A stretch of DNA of 64,000 bases from Naasia lichenicola. Lineage in GTDB: Bacteria > Actinomycetota > Actinomycetes > Actinomycetales > Microbacteriaceae. A program made the translations under genes and the position numbers. The DNA lies in NCBI RefSeq assembly GCF_004801885.1, contig NZ_SSSM01000003.1, forward strand, positions 186,001 through 250,000. The letters are read 5' to 3'. Of this stretch, positions 25,684 through 34,639 are shown in pieces. The notes below the pieces were generated by a model, which was not told the origin of the DNA, did no database searches, and saw only the letters and a program-made list of their open reading frames with translations. Numbering within the stretch: position 1 is the first letter of the stretch; every line of letters begins with the position of its first letter.

Positions 25684-26979
25684 CTACCACGCAGCGTCCA
25701 TGGCCTCGAGGACATCCTTCACCGTGGCCTGCTTGGTGAACAGACCCTGCACACCGGTTCCGAGTGCGTTGTAGACCTCGGCCGAGTCCCACGACGAGTT
25801 CGGCAGCGGGTAGGTCTTGCCGTCCTGGAGGAGCGTGGCGACGCCGGCGAACTGCGGCGGCAGCTTGGTGAAGTCGGCGCCGACCGCGGGGAGGTTGCCC
25901 GAGACGCTGGGGTAGACGGTTGCGCCTTCGCTGCTCGTGGCGTACTCGAGGAACTTCTTCGCGGCAACCTGGTTGGGCGACTTCGCATTGATCGCCAACG
26001 CGTAGTTCACGCTTGCCGAGATGATGGTGTCGGACGCCTTGGGCGCCGGGAACGGCTCGACCACGAAGTTCGCGTTCGGGTTGGCACCACCGAGGCCGAA
26101 GGCCGCGCCGGAGGGGATCGCACCGGCGTAGGAGGTCTCGCCCACGAGAGCGTTGGTGATGGTGTCGAAGGTTCCTGCCTCAGGCGACTCCTGGAAGCAG
26201 CCTGCGTCCTGGAGCTCTGTGAAGCGGCCCAGGGCCTCCTGCCAGCCCTTGTCATCGGCGAAGGTCACCTTGTCCGCTTCGCGCTGTTCGTTCCAGTCCG
26301 GGGTGGGCCCGTAGACGGTGTCGCCCGAGAAGACCAGGGAGAAGAAGCCCGCGTTCGGCACCACCGATGCGGCGATGACGAAGAAGGAGTGACCCTTGTC
26401 CTTCGCGATGCCGCAGTCCTTGATCAGCTCGTCGTAGGTGGTCGGGAACTCAGCGATGCCGTCCTTCTGCATGAGCGCGAGGTTGGCGACGAGACCAGCA
26501 GTGGCGAAGTCCAGGCTCTGGCCGTACACCTTGTCGTCGACGGTGAACTGGCCCTCGGCGCCCGTGGGGATCGTGGTCTTGGCATCGGTGTCATCGAGCG
26601 GCAGCAGATAGCCGCCCTCGGCGAGCGTCAGGATGCTGTAGAGCTGACCGCGTCCGGGCTGCACCTCGAACACATCCGCGGCGTTGCCCGCCTGGAGCTT
26701 GGTGGTCAGACCTTGCCCGTAGCTGTCGCCGCCCGCCTCATCGAGGGTGACCTTGTAGTCGGGGTTCGCCTTCATGAATGCGTCGGCGAGCGCCTTGTAC
26801 GGCGATTCTCCGGACTCGGTCACCGGCGCGTAGAGCGTGAACTCCTTGGTATCGGTGTTCTGAGTGGGCGCGGCGGCCGGGGTTGAGGAGCATCCGGCGA
26901 GCACGACGGCGCTCGCGGCGAGAAGGGCGATTGCGGCGGGTTTGATCCCGCGACGCAGAGTTCGGCTGTGCTGTGACAT
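25684..26979 (-). CDS. ABC sugar transporter substrate-binding lipoprotein
   Basis: 431 residues with a lipoprotein signal peptide: basic N-region RRGIKPAA, hydrophobic core, lipobox VLAGC with Cys30 as the lipidation site. The mature chain has family-1 solute-binding features (EFTLYAPVTESGE, FMKANPDYKVTLDEA, NYALAINAKSPNQ). ATG 26979 has AAAGG about 7 bases upstream. It is the first gene of the operon running to 18679, so its promoter in 26980-27142 controls import, fusion deglycosidase, GH35-like enzyme, dehydrogenase and esterase together. Confidence 0.92.
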   Translation of the reverse strand: MSQHSRTLRRGIKPAAIALLAASAVVLAGCSSTPAAAPTQNTDTKEFTLYAPVTESGESPYKALADAFMKANPDYKVTLDEAGGDSYGQGLTTKLQAGNAADVFEVQPGRGQLYSILTLAEGGYLLPLDDTDAKTTIPTGAEGQFTVDDKVYGQSLDFATAGLVANLALMQKDGIAEFPTTYDELIKDCGIAKDKGHSFFVIAASVVPNAGFFSLVFSGDTVYGPTPDWNEQREADKVTFADDKGWQEALGRFTELQDAGCFQESPEAGTFDTITNALVGETSYAGAIPSGAAFGLGGANPNANFVVEPFPAPKASDTIISASVNYALAINAKSPNQVAAKKFLEYATSSEGATVYPSVSGNLPAVGADFTKLPPQFAGVATLLQDGKTYPLPNSSWDSAEVYNALGTGVQGLFTKQATVKDVLEAMDAAW

Positions 26980-26990
26980 TGCGAACCTTT

Positions 26991-27008
26991 CTTGACGGCA
27001 TTGTCAAG
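26991..27008. promoter_or_regulatory. CTTGAC-N6-GTCAAG palindrome in the leader of the ABC operon
   Basis: A perfect 6-6-6 inverted repeat located 12-29 bases before the binding-protein start, overlapping or touching its ribosome-binding site. A repressor bound here could block initiation or translation. A second inverted repeat, GTCAG-N7-CTGAC, lies at 27036-27052, and CTTATGT (minus strand) at 27085-27091. Confidence 0.45.
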
Positions 27009-27084
27009 CTCCACGATCGCGGAGCAAGGGGGTTTGTCAGAACCAGGCTGACGTTTTGAGACTACCTACTTGCGCTAGAGTTCG

Positions 27085-27091
27085 ACATAAG
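27085..27091 (-). promoter_or_regulatory. CTTATGT motif upstream of ABC operon
   Basis: Minus-strand CTTATGT followed by CGAACTC, 106-112 bases upstream of the binding-protein start; fourth copy of the motif. The extended form CTTATGTCGA is identical to the copy at 3753-3762. Confidence 0.3.
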
Positions 27092-27142
27092 CATTGGCGT
27101 TCCGGACATTGAGGGCGCTGATGAGCACCTCGGCCCTTCAGG

Positions 27143-30100
27143 TCACGCCGACGAACCGTGGCGGCAGAGCGCCACCGGGCCGGCCAGGCCCCATGGCCGG
27201 GTCGGAGCGTCCGCCCGATAGACCGAGAGGTCGAACCCGTCCGAAGCGGCTCTGCCGTCCGCCGCCGCGCGCGCCTCTCCGATGAGGCGGTGGGACCAGG
27301 TGTTGGTCACCCCGATCTCCAGCAGGTTCACCCCAGGTCGGATGGCGCCGGAGATGTCCAGCTCGAACGGCTCCGTCCAGGTCACTCCGATGGCGGCGCC
27401 GTTGAGTCTCACCTCGGCCAGATCCCGGACCTCCCCCAGCCTGAGGGTGACGCTGTCGCCGGCGCTCCAATCCCCCTGAGCGTTGAATTCCGCGCTCCAC
27501 CAGGCGGTCCCTGAGAAGACCGATTCCTCGGCCGCCGGCCCGAACAGCGCGAGCTCTGCGTGCTCGCGATCAGGAATGCCGGCGTTCTCAGGAAATCGGA
27601 CGCTCCAGGGGCCGGCGATCGGCACCGATTCCCTGCGATGTCTGGCGACGGAGGCGCTGGCGGGCTCGTCGCTCAGCAGGAGGAACCCCGACTCGTGGGC
27701 CGCCAGCGCGAGGTCCACCTCGACCCATCCTCCGTCTCGCCGAGCATCGAGCTCCGAGCGACGGCAGCGCACCGCGTCCCACCACTGCACATGCGACGCC
27801 GCGGTCCGAAGACGGATGGCGGCCGAGACCGTCGACGCGGTCGGATTGCTGACGAAGAGGATCTCCCCCTCGTCGGCGACCCGTCGGGTGAGGGCGAGCG
27901 GACCTCCTGCGACGACCCACCGGGGCTCGATGCGCTCCGATGCGAGCGCGTCCTCCAGTGTTCCGGTCAGGACCGAGCTGCGACCGTTCCCGTTGGGCGC
28001 CCACAGCTCGTCGACGAGTCGGGCGAACTGGTCGTCGTCGTCGCTCAGGCTCGGCGAGCCGATCGGACGCTCCCCCACCAGCAATGCCCCGCCGGCGATC
28101 AGCTCGGCGATCCGCCGCAGCGTGCGGAGGGTCATCCGACGCGCGGTGCCGCCGAGGTAGAGCAGCCGATATGCCGCGCCTCCCCGGGAGCGGAGCATGC
28201 CGTCCTCGTCGACGGTCACGGCGGAGGCGAGCCCGTCCGCTCCGATGAAGTCGAACTCGAAGCCTGCCGGCACCTCGTCGACGAGGCGATCGCCGAAGAT
28301 GGCGGTGAGCGGCGCCTCCTCGCCGAAGAAGTAGGCGATGTCCGCCCCCGGTGCGCCCGCGTTGAGCAGCCACGACGAGCGCGCCAGGTAGTCGATCCAC
28401 GCACCTGCCTGCTCTGCCCACGTCTCGTGGCGGGTGAAGGTCTGGCCCAGGTGCGGCGCGAGCGAGACCCCGGGGGCGGGTGCCTCCGAGGGCTGGTGAG
28501 GGGACGTGTGGATGCAGAAGCGGGTCACTCCGAGCAGGAGCTCCAGGTCCACGACCTGCTTGAGATCCCGCGGCGCATACGCGTAGGGGTGGCCGAAGGC
28601 GCTCATCGACTCCGCGCCGGTGAACGCCTTGCCGTACACGTGGGCGACGGAGGAGGCGCCGCGGAGGTCGGCGATGTAGGTGGGCTTGAAGCCGCGCCCC
28701 TCTTCAGGCGTCCACATGGCTCCCATGGGGACGTCGGCGTGGCTGCGCATCTGCATGTCGTCGCCGAGCTGCGGACGGTGGTCCTCCAGCGCCTCGGCGT
28801 AGTAGACGAGACCGGCCTCGTGGGCGATCCGCTCGATCGTGCCGTAATAGGCGTCGGCATAGAGCTCGGCGATGGTCTGCCGGTAGTCCCAGAGGAACCT
28901 GTCGCTGCGCTCCGGGCTGTCGAGGACGAAGCCGGCGAGCGCCGGAAGCCATGCGGTGAGGCTGTAGCCGCGTCGCCGCTCGAACTCCTCAGGCAGGCGG
29001 TCCGTGCAGTTCTGCGGGCCGGACTCGATGCTGTCGCTCAGCAGGGCGCGGATGCCGCGCGCGCCCATCAGGTCGGCGCCGACGGCATCCCGGAAGATGC
29101 CGAGCCAATCGCGCAGATAGCGCTCGACCCGAGTCGGATCGAGCTTGTCCACCTCCAGCCCCGTCGCCTCCGCGGGAGCGGGTCCGTTGGTCTGTCCGGT
29201 GAGCGAGGAGCCGAACCGGAGGATCCGCCACCGCCCGGCGGGCGCGTCCCAGGTCAGCCGTTCGTCGCCGTCGACCGCGTCGGTGAGGTCGATGACCTCG
29301 CCGATCGGCACTCCGGAGACGCCCGTGGGGGTCGGCACCGCGTAGTAGTCGGGGGTCGTGGCGAACCCGGCCTTCACCTCGGCTGCGGCGATCCGTCCGT
29401 CCGACCAGAATTCGACCTCCGAGACGAGCATCTCCGCCGCGGGCGGCGGGAAGGGGAGCGGCAGGACGCCCTCGCCCATCGGAGGGATCGACGCTGCCGC
29501 GGGCTCGCCCGTGAGAACGAGCCGGAACCAGCGGGCGGTGACCGGAGCGAAGCTCTCGGAGCGGACCGGCGACGACGAGGCGGGAAGCTCGGCGACCGGC
29601 TGGAAGCGCTCGCCGTCCGCACTGCTCTCGAGGACAGCGCGCACGGGCGGGGGCGCTCCGAATCCCCGCCGTCCCGGCAGGCCCACGGTGATCGCGCCGA
29701 CCGCGGTCGGCTCGTCGAAGGAGAACTCGATCCACTCCGTCGACGTGCGCTCGTTGTCGCGCGGCAGCACGACGGCAGGCCCGAACAGGCCGTCGGTCAG
29801 CGCGCCGAGGTCGTCCACCGGAGTGCTGCTGCGGATGGAGGTGGGCCGCAGACGCACGCCCTGCTCAGGAATGGCGAGGACACGGCTGGTCCTGCTCCAG
29901 CGCGGAGCCGCGCCAGGTCGCTCGACGTCCTGGTACGGGCCTGCCGCGTCCGGCAGTCCCGGGAGCCGCACGTCGAGCGCTGAGCCGCCGTCGACGATCA
30001 GCTCGCTCCAGACGAGCTTCCTCATCGCATCGGCCGCGTCCACCCACGGCCCGCCCGCCGCGCTCCACCCGGGAGACGTCGCGATGGTCAGCTCGAGGTC

Positions 30101-30355
30101 GAGCTCGTCGGCCTTCTGAACGGCCGCCCGCATGGCGCGCTTCCACTCGGGAGACATGAAGACGAGCCGCTCGGACACCACCTGCGGGTGGTTCATCCCG
30201 CCCTCGAACACCTGCGCTCCGCCGATGCCCACCCGCTTCATCCACTCGAGGTCGAGCATGATCCCGGCCTCGTCGATGTTGCCGTTCATCCAGTGCCACC
30301 AGACCCGCGGCCGCGCCTCGGGCGGAGGCGCCAGGAACTCGTCCCAGAGAGCCAT
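27143..30355 (-). CDS. GH106-type glycoside hydrolase (alpha-L-rhamnosidase family)
   Basis: 1070 residues, the usual size for GH106. The N-terminus has RPRVWWHWMNGNIDEAG followed by LEWMKRVGIGGAQVFEGG, the hallmark opening of this family. Further segments fit the multidomain layout: SPGWSAAGGPWV, ALLSDSIESG, YYAEALEDHRP, MSAFGHPYAYAPRD and a C-terminal beta-sandwich (EVRLNGAAIGVTW) with a sugar-binding-like fold. No signal peptide, so it acts on imported substrate. GH106 enzymes release alpha-L-rhamnose from rutinosides and pectic side chains. It is the last gene of the GH43-GH3-GH106 operon (14-base gap to the GH3 gene). Rhamnosylated flavonoids would fit the rest of the window. Confidence 0.85.
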   Translation of the reverse strand: MALWDEFLAPPPEARPRVWWHWMNGNIDEAGIMLDLEWMKRVGIGGAQVFEGGMNHPQVVSERLVFMSPEWKRAMRAAVQKADELDLELTIATSPGWSAAGGPWVDAADAMRKLVWSELIVDGGSALDVRLPGLPDAAGPYQDVERPGAAPRWSRTSRVLAIPEQGVRLRPTSIRSSTPVDDLGALTDGLFGPAVVLPRDNERTSTEWIEFSFDEPTAVGAITVGLPGRRGFGAPPPVRAVLESSADGERFQPVAELPASSSPVRSESFAPVTARWFRLVLTGEPAAASIPPMGEGVLPLPFPPPAAEMLVSEVEFWSDGRIAAAEVKAGFATTPDYYAVPTPTGVSGVPIGEVIDLTDAVDGDERLTWDAPAGRWRILRFGSSLTGQTNGPAPAEATGLEVDKLDPTRVERYLRDWLGIFRDAVGADLMGARGIRALLSDSIESGPQNCTDRLPEEFERRRGYSLTAWLPALAGFVLDSPERSDRFLWDYRQTIAELYADAYYGTIERIAHEAGLVYYAEALEDHRPQLGDDMQMRSHADVPMGAMWTPEEGRGFKPTYIADLRGASSVAHVYGKAFTGAESMSAFGHPYAYAPRDLKQVVDLELLLGVTRFCIHTSPHQPSEAPAPGVSLAPHLGQTFTRHETWAEQAGAWIDYLARSSWLLNAGAPGADIAYFFGEEAPLTAIFGDRLVDEVPAGFEFDFIGADGLASAVTVDEDGMLRSRGGAAYRLLYLGGTARRMTLRTLRRIAELIAGGALLVGERPIGSPSLSDDDDQFARLVDELWAPNGNGRSSVLTGTLEDALASERIEPRWVVAGGPLALTRRVADEGEILFVSNPTASTVSAAIRLRTAASHVQWWDAVRCRRSELDARRDGGWVEVDLALAAHESGFLLLSDEPASASVARHRRESVPIAGPWSVRFPENAGIPDREHAELALFGPAAEESVFSGTAWWSAEFNAQGDWSAGDSVTLRLGEVRDLAEVRLNGAAIGVTWTEPFELDISGAIRPGVNLLEIGVTNTWSHRLIGEARAAADGRAASDGFDLSVYRADAPTRPWGLAGPVALCRHGSSA

Positions 30356-30369
30356 ATCAGCGACCCACG

Positions 30370-32565
30370 TCAGGATGCCGTCACGTGGACCGAGACGTCC
30401 GACTCATCGATGCCGTCCGTCAGGGTGAAGCGGAGCAGGCCGGGCTCGCGCCGCCGTCGCTGGTCGTCCCAGAAGCCGATCTCGTCGGCGCCGATCCTGA
30501 ACGTGATGGAGGCCGTATCGCCCGTGGACACGTGCAGTCGGGCGAAGCCGCAGAGTCTCCGCACCGGCTGAGCGACGCTGGCGACCGGATCGCTGAGGAA
30601 GAGCATCAGCACGTTGTCCGCGGACCGGGGTCCGGCGTTCCGGGTCTGGGCCGACAGTTCGAGCGAGCCGCCCGCCGCCAGCTCGGCCAGCGAGATGGAC
30701 GTGCGAGTGGCCTGCAGGCCCGGCCCATCGAAGGTCGTGTAGCCGAGGCCGTGACCGAACGGGAAGCGCGGACCGAGCGGCAGGTCGAGGTACTTCGACG
30801 TGAAGGAGTCGTCGAGGTTGTTGGGTCCCTCGAGCCCGACGTCGTGCTTCGTGGCCGACAGCGATCCGGAGGTGCTCGCCGGCCGACCCGTGCGCTCGTG
30901 CTCGGAGTAGATCGGGATCTGGCCCACCGAGCGGGGGAAGGTCATGGGCACGCGTCCCGCCGGACTCACGTCGCCGGCCAGGACACGGGCGAGCGCGTCT
31001 GGCCCCTCGGTGCCGAGGTGGAAGGCGAACAGCACGGAGTCGACCCGGTCGATCCAGCGCTCGACCACCAGCGGGCGGCCCGCGAGGAGCACGACCACCA
31101 CCGGCACCCCGGTATCGACGATCGCCTCGATCAGCGCGTCCTGCTCACCGGGGAGCGAGATTTCGCTGCGCGAGCTCGCCTCGCCCGACAGATGGCTGGG
31201 CTCCCCCACGGCGAGGATCACCAGATCGGACTCCCGCGCCGCGTCGACCGCGGCGGAGAGCTGGCCTGGCTCGGAGGCGAGGAATCCGGCGCCGTCCTCG
31301 ACCGTCCAGGTCGCCTGCCCGAATCGCTCCCTCAAGGTCTCCTCGAGGGATCGCGAGCCGACGCCGAACCTCTGGACCCAGGCGCCGAGATGGTCGGTGC
31401 TGCGCGCGTACGGTCCGGTGAGCAGGATCCGCTTCGTGGATTCGGGATCGAGCGGCAGCAGCTCGCCGGCATCCGCCGATCCGCCGTTCTTGAGCAGGAT
31501 GACGCTCCGCTCGGCGGAGGCGCGCGCGTCGGCGCGGGACTGCTCCGTCGGCGCGGAGACCGCCTTCGAGGCATCGACATAGGGATCGTCGAAGAGGCCG
31601 AGGGATTCCTTCACCGCGAGGATCCGCAGGACCGCATCGTCCACGCGCGCGACATCGAGCGCGGACGGGTCGTGCAGTGAGCTGTCGTCGACGGCGTCGC
31701 CCATCGGCGGGCCGCCCATCACGATGTCGACTCCCGCCGTGATGGACAGCGCCAGAGCCTCCGCCTCGGTCTCGGCGACGCCGTGGACCGTCAGCTGCGA
31801 CGCGCCCTCCGCGTCGCCGACGACGACCCCGGCGAAGCCGAGCTCATCCTTGAGGACCTCCGAGAGCATCCACGAGTTGGCATGCATGGGGACGCCGTTG
31901 AGGGAGTTGAACGACGCCATCACGCTCGCGGCACCGGCTCGCACGCCCGCCGCGAAGGGAGGCAGATAGACGTCCCGCAGCCGGCGATTCGAGACGTCGG
32001 TCGAGTTGTAGTCGCGACCCGCCTCCGCGGCGCCATAGGCGATGAAGTGCTTGAGGCAGGCGGCGATCGAGTCCGTCGCCGCCAGGCTCGAGCCTTGATA
32101 TGCGGCGACCTTCGCGGCCGCGAACGCCGAAGCGAGGAAGGGGCTCTCGCCGAAGCCCTCGACCACCCTGCCCCACCTCGGGTCGACCGAGATGTCGACC
32201 ATCGGGGAGAAGGTCCAGTTCACGCCGTTCGACCGGGCCTCGGTGGCGGAGGTGCGACCGTCGAGCGCGGCGACGGCCGGATCGAACGACGACGCCTGAG
32301 CGAGCGGCGTCGGGAAGATCGTGAACTGCCCGTGCACGACGTCGAGGCCGATCAGCAGCGGGATCCCCAGCCGGGTCTCCTCGACCGCGATCCGCTGCAG
32401 CTCGTTCGTCGCCTCGGCCGAGGGTGGCCAGAACATGGCTCCGATGCCTCTGCGGACCCGGTCGTGCTGAGCGACGGTGTCCGGGATCCAGACGATCTGC
32501 AGCTGGGCGAGCTTCTCCGCCCACGTCATCCGGGCGAGGATTCCGCGGATCCTGTCGTCCTTCAT
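30370..32565 (-). CDS. GH3 beta-glycosidase
   Basis: 731 residues. The N-terminal barrel includes GLDVVHGQFTIFPTPLAQAS, SPMVDISVDPRWGR, ACLKHFIAYG and the nucleophile region VVVGDAEGASQL with Asp251. The usual (S/T)D(W/hydrophobic) is GDA here, but the Asp is retained. The C-terminal alpha/beta domain (LVILAVGEPSHLSGEASSRS) and a fibronectin-III-like end (LELSAQTRNAGPRSADNV) complete the standard three-domain form. No signal peptide. GH3 enzymes remove beta-D-glucosyl or beta-xylosyl residues. It lies 13 bases downstream of GH43. Confidence 0.92.
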   Translation of the reverse strand: MKDDRIRGILARMTWAEKLAQLQIVWIPDTVAQHDRVRRGIGAMFWPPSAEATNELQRIAVEETRLGIPLLIGLDVVHGQFTIFPTPLAQASSFDPAVAALDGRTSATEARSNGVNWTFSPMVDISVDPRWGRVVEGFGESPFLASAFAAAKVAAYQGSSLAATDSIAACLKHFIAYGAAEAGRDYNSTDVSNRRLRDVYLPPFAAGVRAGAASVMASFNSLNGVPMHANSWMLSEVLKDELGFAGVVVGDAEGASQLTVHGVAETEAEALALSITAGVDIVMGGPPMGDAVDDSSLHDPSALDVARVDDAVLRILAVKESLGLFDDPYVDASKAVSAPTEQSRADARASAERSVILLKNGGSADAGELLPLDPESTKRILLTGPYARSTDHLGAWVQRFGVGSRSLEETLRERFGQATWTVEDGAGFLASEPGQLSAAVDAARESDLVILAVGEPSHLSGEASSRSEISLPGEQDALIEAIVDTGVPVVVVLLAGRPLVVERWIDRVDSVLFAFHLGTEGPDALARVLAGDVSPAGRVPMTFPRSVGQIPIYSEHERTGRPASTSGSLSATKHDVGLEGPNNLDDSFTSKYLDLPLGPRFPFGHGLGYTTFDGPGLQATRTSISLAELAAGGSLELSAQTRNAGPRSADNVLMLFLSDPVASVAQPVRRLCGFARLHVSTGDTASITFRIGADEIGFWDDQRRRREPGLLRFTLTDGIDESDVSVHVTAS

Positions 32566-32578
32566 CTCGGATGCCCGC

Positions 32579-34171
32579 TCACAGCGCCCGATAGGCGAAC
32601 CGTCGGAATCGCACGGCGCCCGGACCGGCGGCGAAGATCGCGGGGCGCAGACTGAGCAGGTCGTTCACGGTGTTCGCGTTGTAGCCGCTCGTCTCGAATC
32701 GGAGACCGTGTCTGGTCCAGGTCTCGCCATCCGGGCTGTGCCACATCGACACGATGTGCTCGTCATTCCGGATGCGCAGGTGCAACACGCCGGATCCGGG
32801 TACCTGCTCCCGCCAGTGGCTGCGCCGTCCGCCGCCGTAGGTCGTCATCGTCGATCCGCCCCAGCCCATGCCGAGGAACAGCGCGTTGTCGAAGAAGAGC
32901 AGGAGGCCTCCGATCGACTGATCGTCGGCGCCTACACCCCCACTCGCGTCCTCGCGCTGATCGAGCAGTTCGACGACGACCTCGATCTCGTACGAGCGGT
33001 CGCCTGTCGGCACGGCGAGCGGAGAGCTGTCGGCCGGCCCCGTGCCCTTTCCCGCGAGGACGAGCGCGTCGCCTTCCAGCGCCACTCGGCCGAGCTCGCC
33101 GGGCGCCGGCGCATGGAATGCCCACTGGCTGCCCAGCTCGAGGGCGGTGAAGTCGTCGGAGCGGGAGACCCCCCGCAGGGACCCGACATCGGGCGCCCCC
33201 GACGAACCCGAGGCAGTGGCCGTTCCGACGATCGGCATGGGCAACGGCTGGGAGAGGTCTCCGCCGAGCGCGCGCAGCCAGCCGTCATCGGTCCATTCGG
33301 CCGGCTCGAGCAGCACCTGCCTGCCCAGGGTCCGGAAGCCGTTCTCGTAGCCGTGGTAGACGAGCCACCAGTCGCCGCTCGGCCCTTCCACGGCAGTCGC
33401 GTGCCCGCGGGACCACCAGGCCTCGTCGCTGCTGCGGGTGCGCACGATCGGGTTGGCCGGGTCGTTCTCCCACGGTCCGTGGACCGAGCGGGAGCGCGCG
33501 ACGGTGACCATGTGGCCCGTGGCCGGGCCCGCGGTGCCGCCGACGGCGCTGATCAGGTAGAACCACTCACCACGGCGCAGCAGCTTGGGCCCCTCCAGCG
33601 CGTACGCCTCGGTGATCCACTCGTCGGGGTAGCGCCAGCCGTCGTACACCTGCTCGATGGGGCCGTCGGTGGCGAGGCCGTCCTCCGTCAGCCGCACCCG
33701 CCGGATGCCGCTCAGGAAGAGGTACCTGCGTCCGTCCTCGCCGACGATGTGGCCCGGGTCGATCGCCCGCTCGATGTCGAGGAAGATCGGCGCGCTCCAC
33801 GGCCCCGCCATCGAATCGGCGTGGATGACGGCGATCCGCGGCGTGCTGCCGAACTCCGGCGCCCATGCCGCGGGGATGAAGGGGATGTAGATGAAGAACC
33901 GGCCTTCATGCTTCACGATGTCGACGGCGAAGACGATGGCGGGCGGGTTCGGCAGGGCGAAGGTGAGCGGCTCCCAGTTGACGAGATCCCGCGAATACTG
34001 GATCAGCAGCCCGGGAGCGGCATCGAACGACGAGGTCGTGAGGTAGTAGTCCTCGCCGTCCTTCAGGACCGAAGGGTCGGGGAAGTCGCCGCTGATCACG
34101 GGATTCCGGTACGTTCCGTCGCCGAGGTCGGCGATCCGCCGCCCCTCCACCCCGATGCCCCAGCGGGACAT
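32579..34171 (-). CDS. GH43 glycosidase (beta-xylosidase / arabinofuranosidase type)
   Basis: 530 residues. A five-bladed propeller begins TYRNPVISGDFPDPSVLKDG with the general base Asp32. DAAPGLLIQYSRDLVNW and ITEAYALEGPKLLRRGEWFY (containing the probable acid Glu) and WWSRGHATAVEGPSGDWW follow in GH43 order. A C-terminal beta-sandwich begins around residue 330. No signal peptide. The start at 34171 shares one base with the stop of the NTF2-like gene (TGATG). Expected to remove xylose or arabinose from imported glycosides. Confidence 0.9.
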   Translation of the reverse strand: MSRWGIGVEGRRIADLGDGTYRNPVISGDFPDPSVLKDGEDYYLTTSSFDAAPGLLIQYSRDLVNWEPLTFALPNPPAIVFAVDIVKHEGRFFIYIPFIPAAWAPEFGSTPRIAVIHADSMAGPWSAPIFLDIERAIDPGHIVGEDGRRYLFLSGIRRVRLTEDGLATDGPIEQVYDGWRYPDEWITEAYALEGPKLLRRGEWFYLISAVGGTAGPATGHMVTVARSRSVHGPWENDPANPIVRTRSSDEAWWSRGHATAVEGPSGDWWLVYHGYENGFRTLGRQVLLEPAEWTDDGWLRALGGDLSQPLPMPIVGTATASGSSGAPDVGSLRGVSRSDDFTALELGSQWAFHAPAPGELGRVALEGDALVLAGKGTGPADSSPLAVPTGDRSYEIEVVVELLDQREDASGGVGADDQSIGGLLLFFDNALFLGMGWGGSTMTTYGGGRRSHWREQVPGSGVLHLRIRNDEHIVSMWHSPDGETWTRHGLRFETSGYNANTVNDLLSLRPAIFAAGPGAVRFRRFAYRAL

Positions 34172-34548
34172 CAGAACATCGCCTTCGGATTGACCGCGTC
34201 CGCAGGGACGGCCTGCAGGACGTCCCAGTGCTCGACGACCTTGCCGCCTTCGAGCCGGTAGATGTCGGCAACCGCGGCGGCCGGGGCACCGGGCCGCGTG
34301 GCACGGAGATGGATGAGCGCGAGGTCGTCGTCGACGAGGATGCGCATCACGTCGAAGCGCGCGCCGTCGGCGCTGAACTTGTCCTTCAGCGCGTCCACCG
34401 CCGCCTGCGGGCCGTCGAGGATGTTCGGGTTGTGCTGGATGTAGTCCGCGGAGACGTGCGCCGCGAACGCGCCGGCGACATCCCGCTCGGCGTAGAAGAT
34501 CCGGGCGAAGTCTTCGACTATCGCGCGGTTGGTGCTGGTGTCGGTCAT
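34171..34548 (-). CDS. NTF2 / SnoaL-like protein
   Basis: 125 residues: an N-terminal helix RAIVEDFARIFYAERD, then FAAHVSADYIQHNPNILDG and a sheet ending VADIYRLEGGKVVEHWDVLQ. The YIQHNP and EHWDVLQ segments are typical of SnoaL-like cone folds, some of which catalyse aldol or cyclisation chemistry on polyketide-like phenolics while others only bind. In an operon between a VOC dioxygenase and three glycosidases it may act on a phenolic aglycone. The role is not established. Confidence 0.82.
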   Translation of the reverse strand: MTDTSTNRAIVEDFARIFYAERDVAGAFAAHVSADYIQHNPNILDGPQAAVDALKDKFSADGARFDVMRILVDDDLALIHLRATRPGAPAAAVADIYRLEGGKVVEHWDVLQAVPADAVNPKAMF

Positions 34549-34639
34549 CGCACTCCTTCGTGGCGGATGACAGCGCGGCCGGCCGCGACGGATCGCGACC
34601 GGCCGGTGCCGGATGGTGTTGCTGCGGTAGTCGGCTCGC

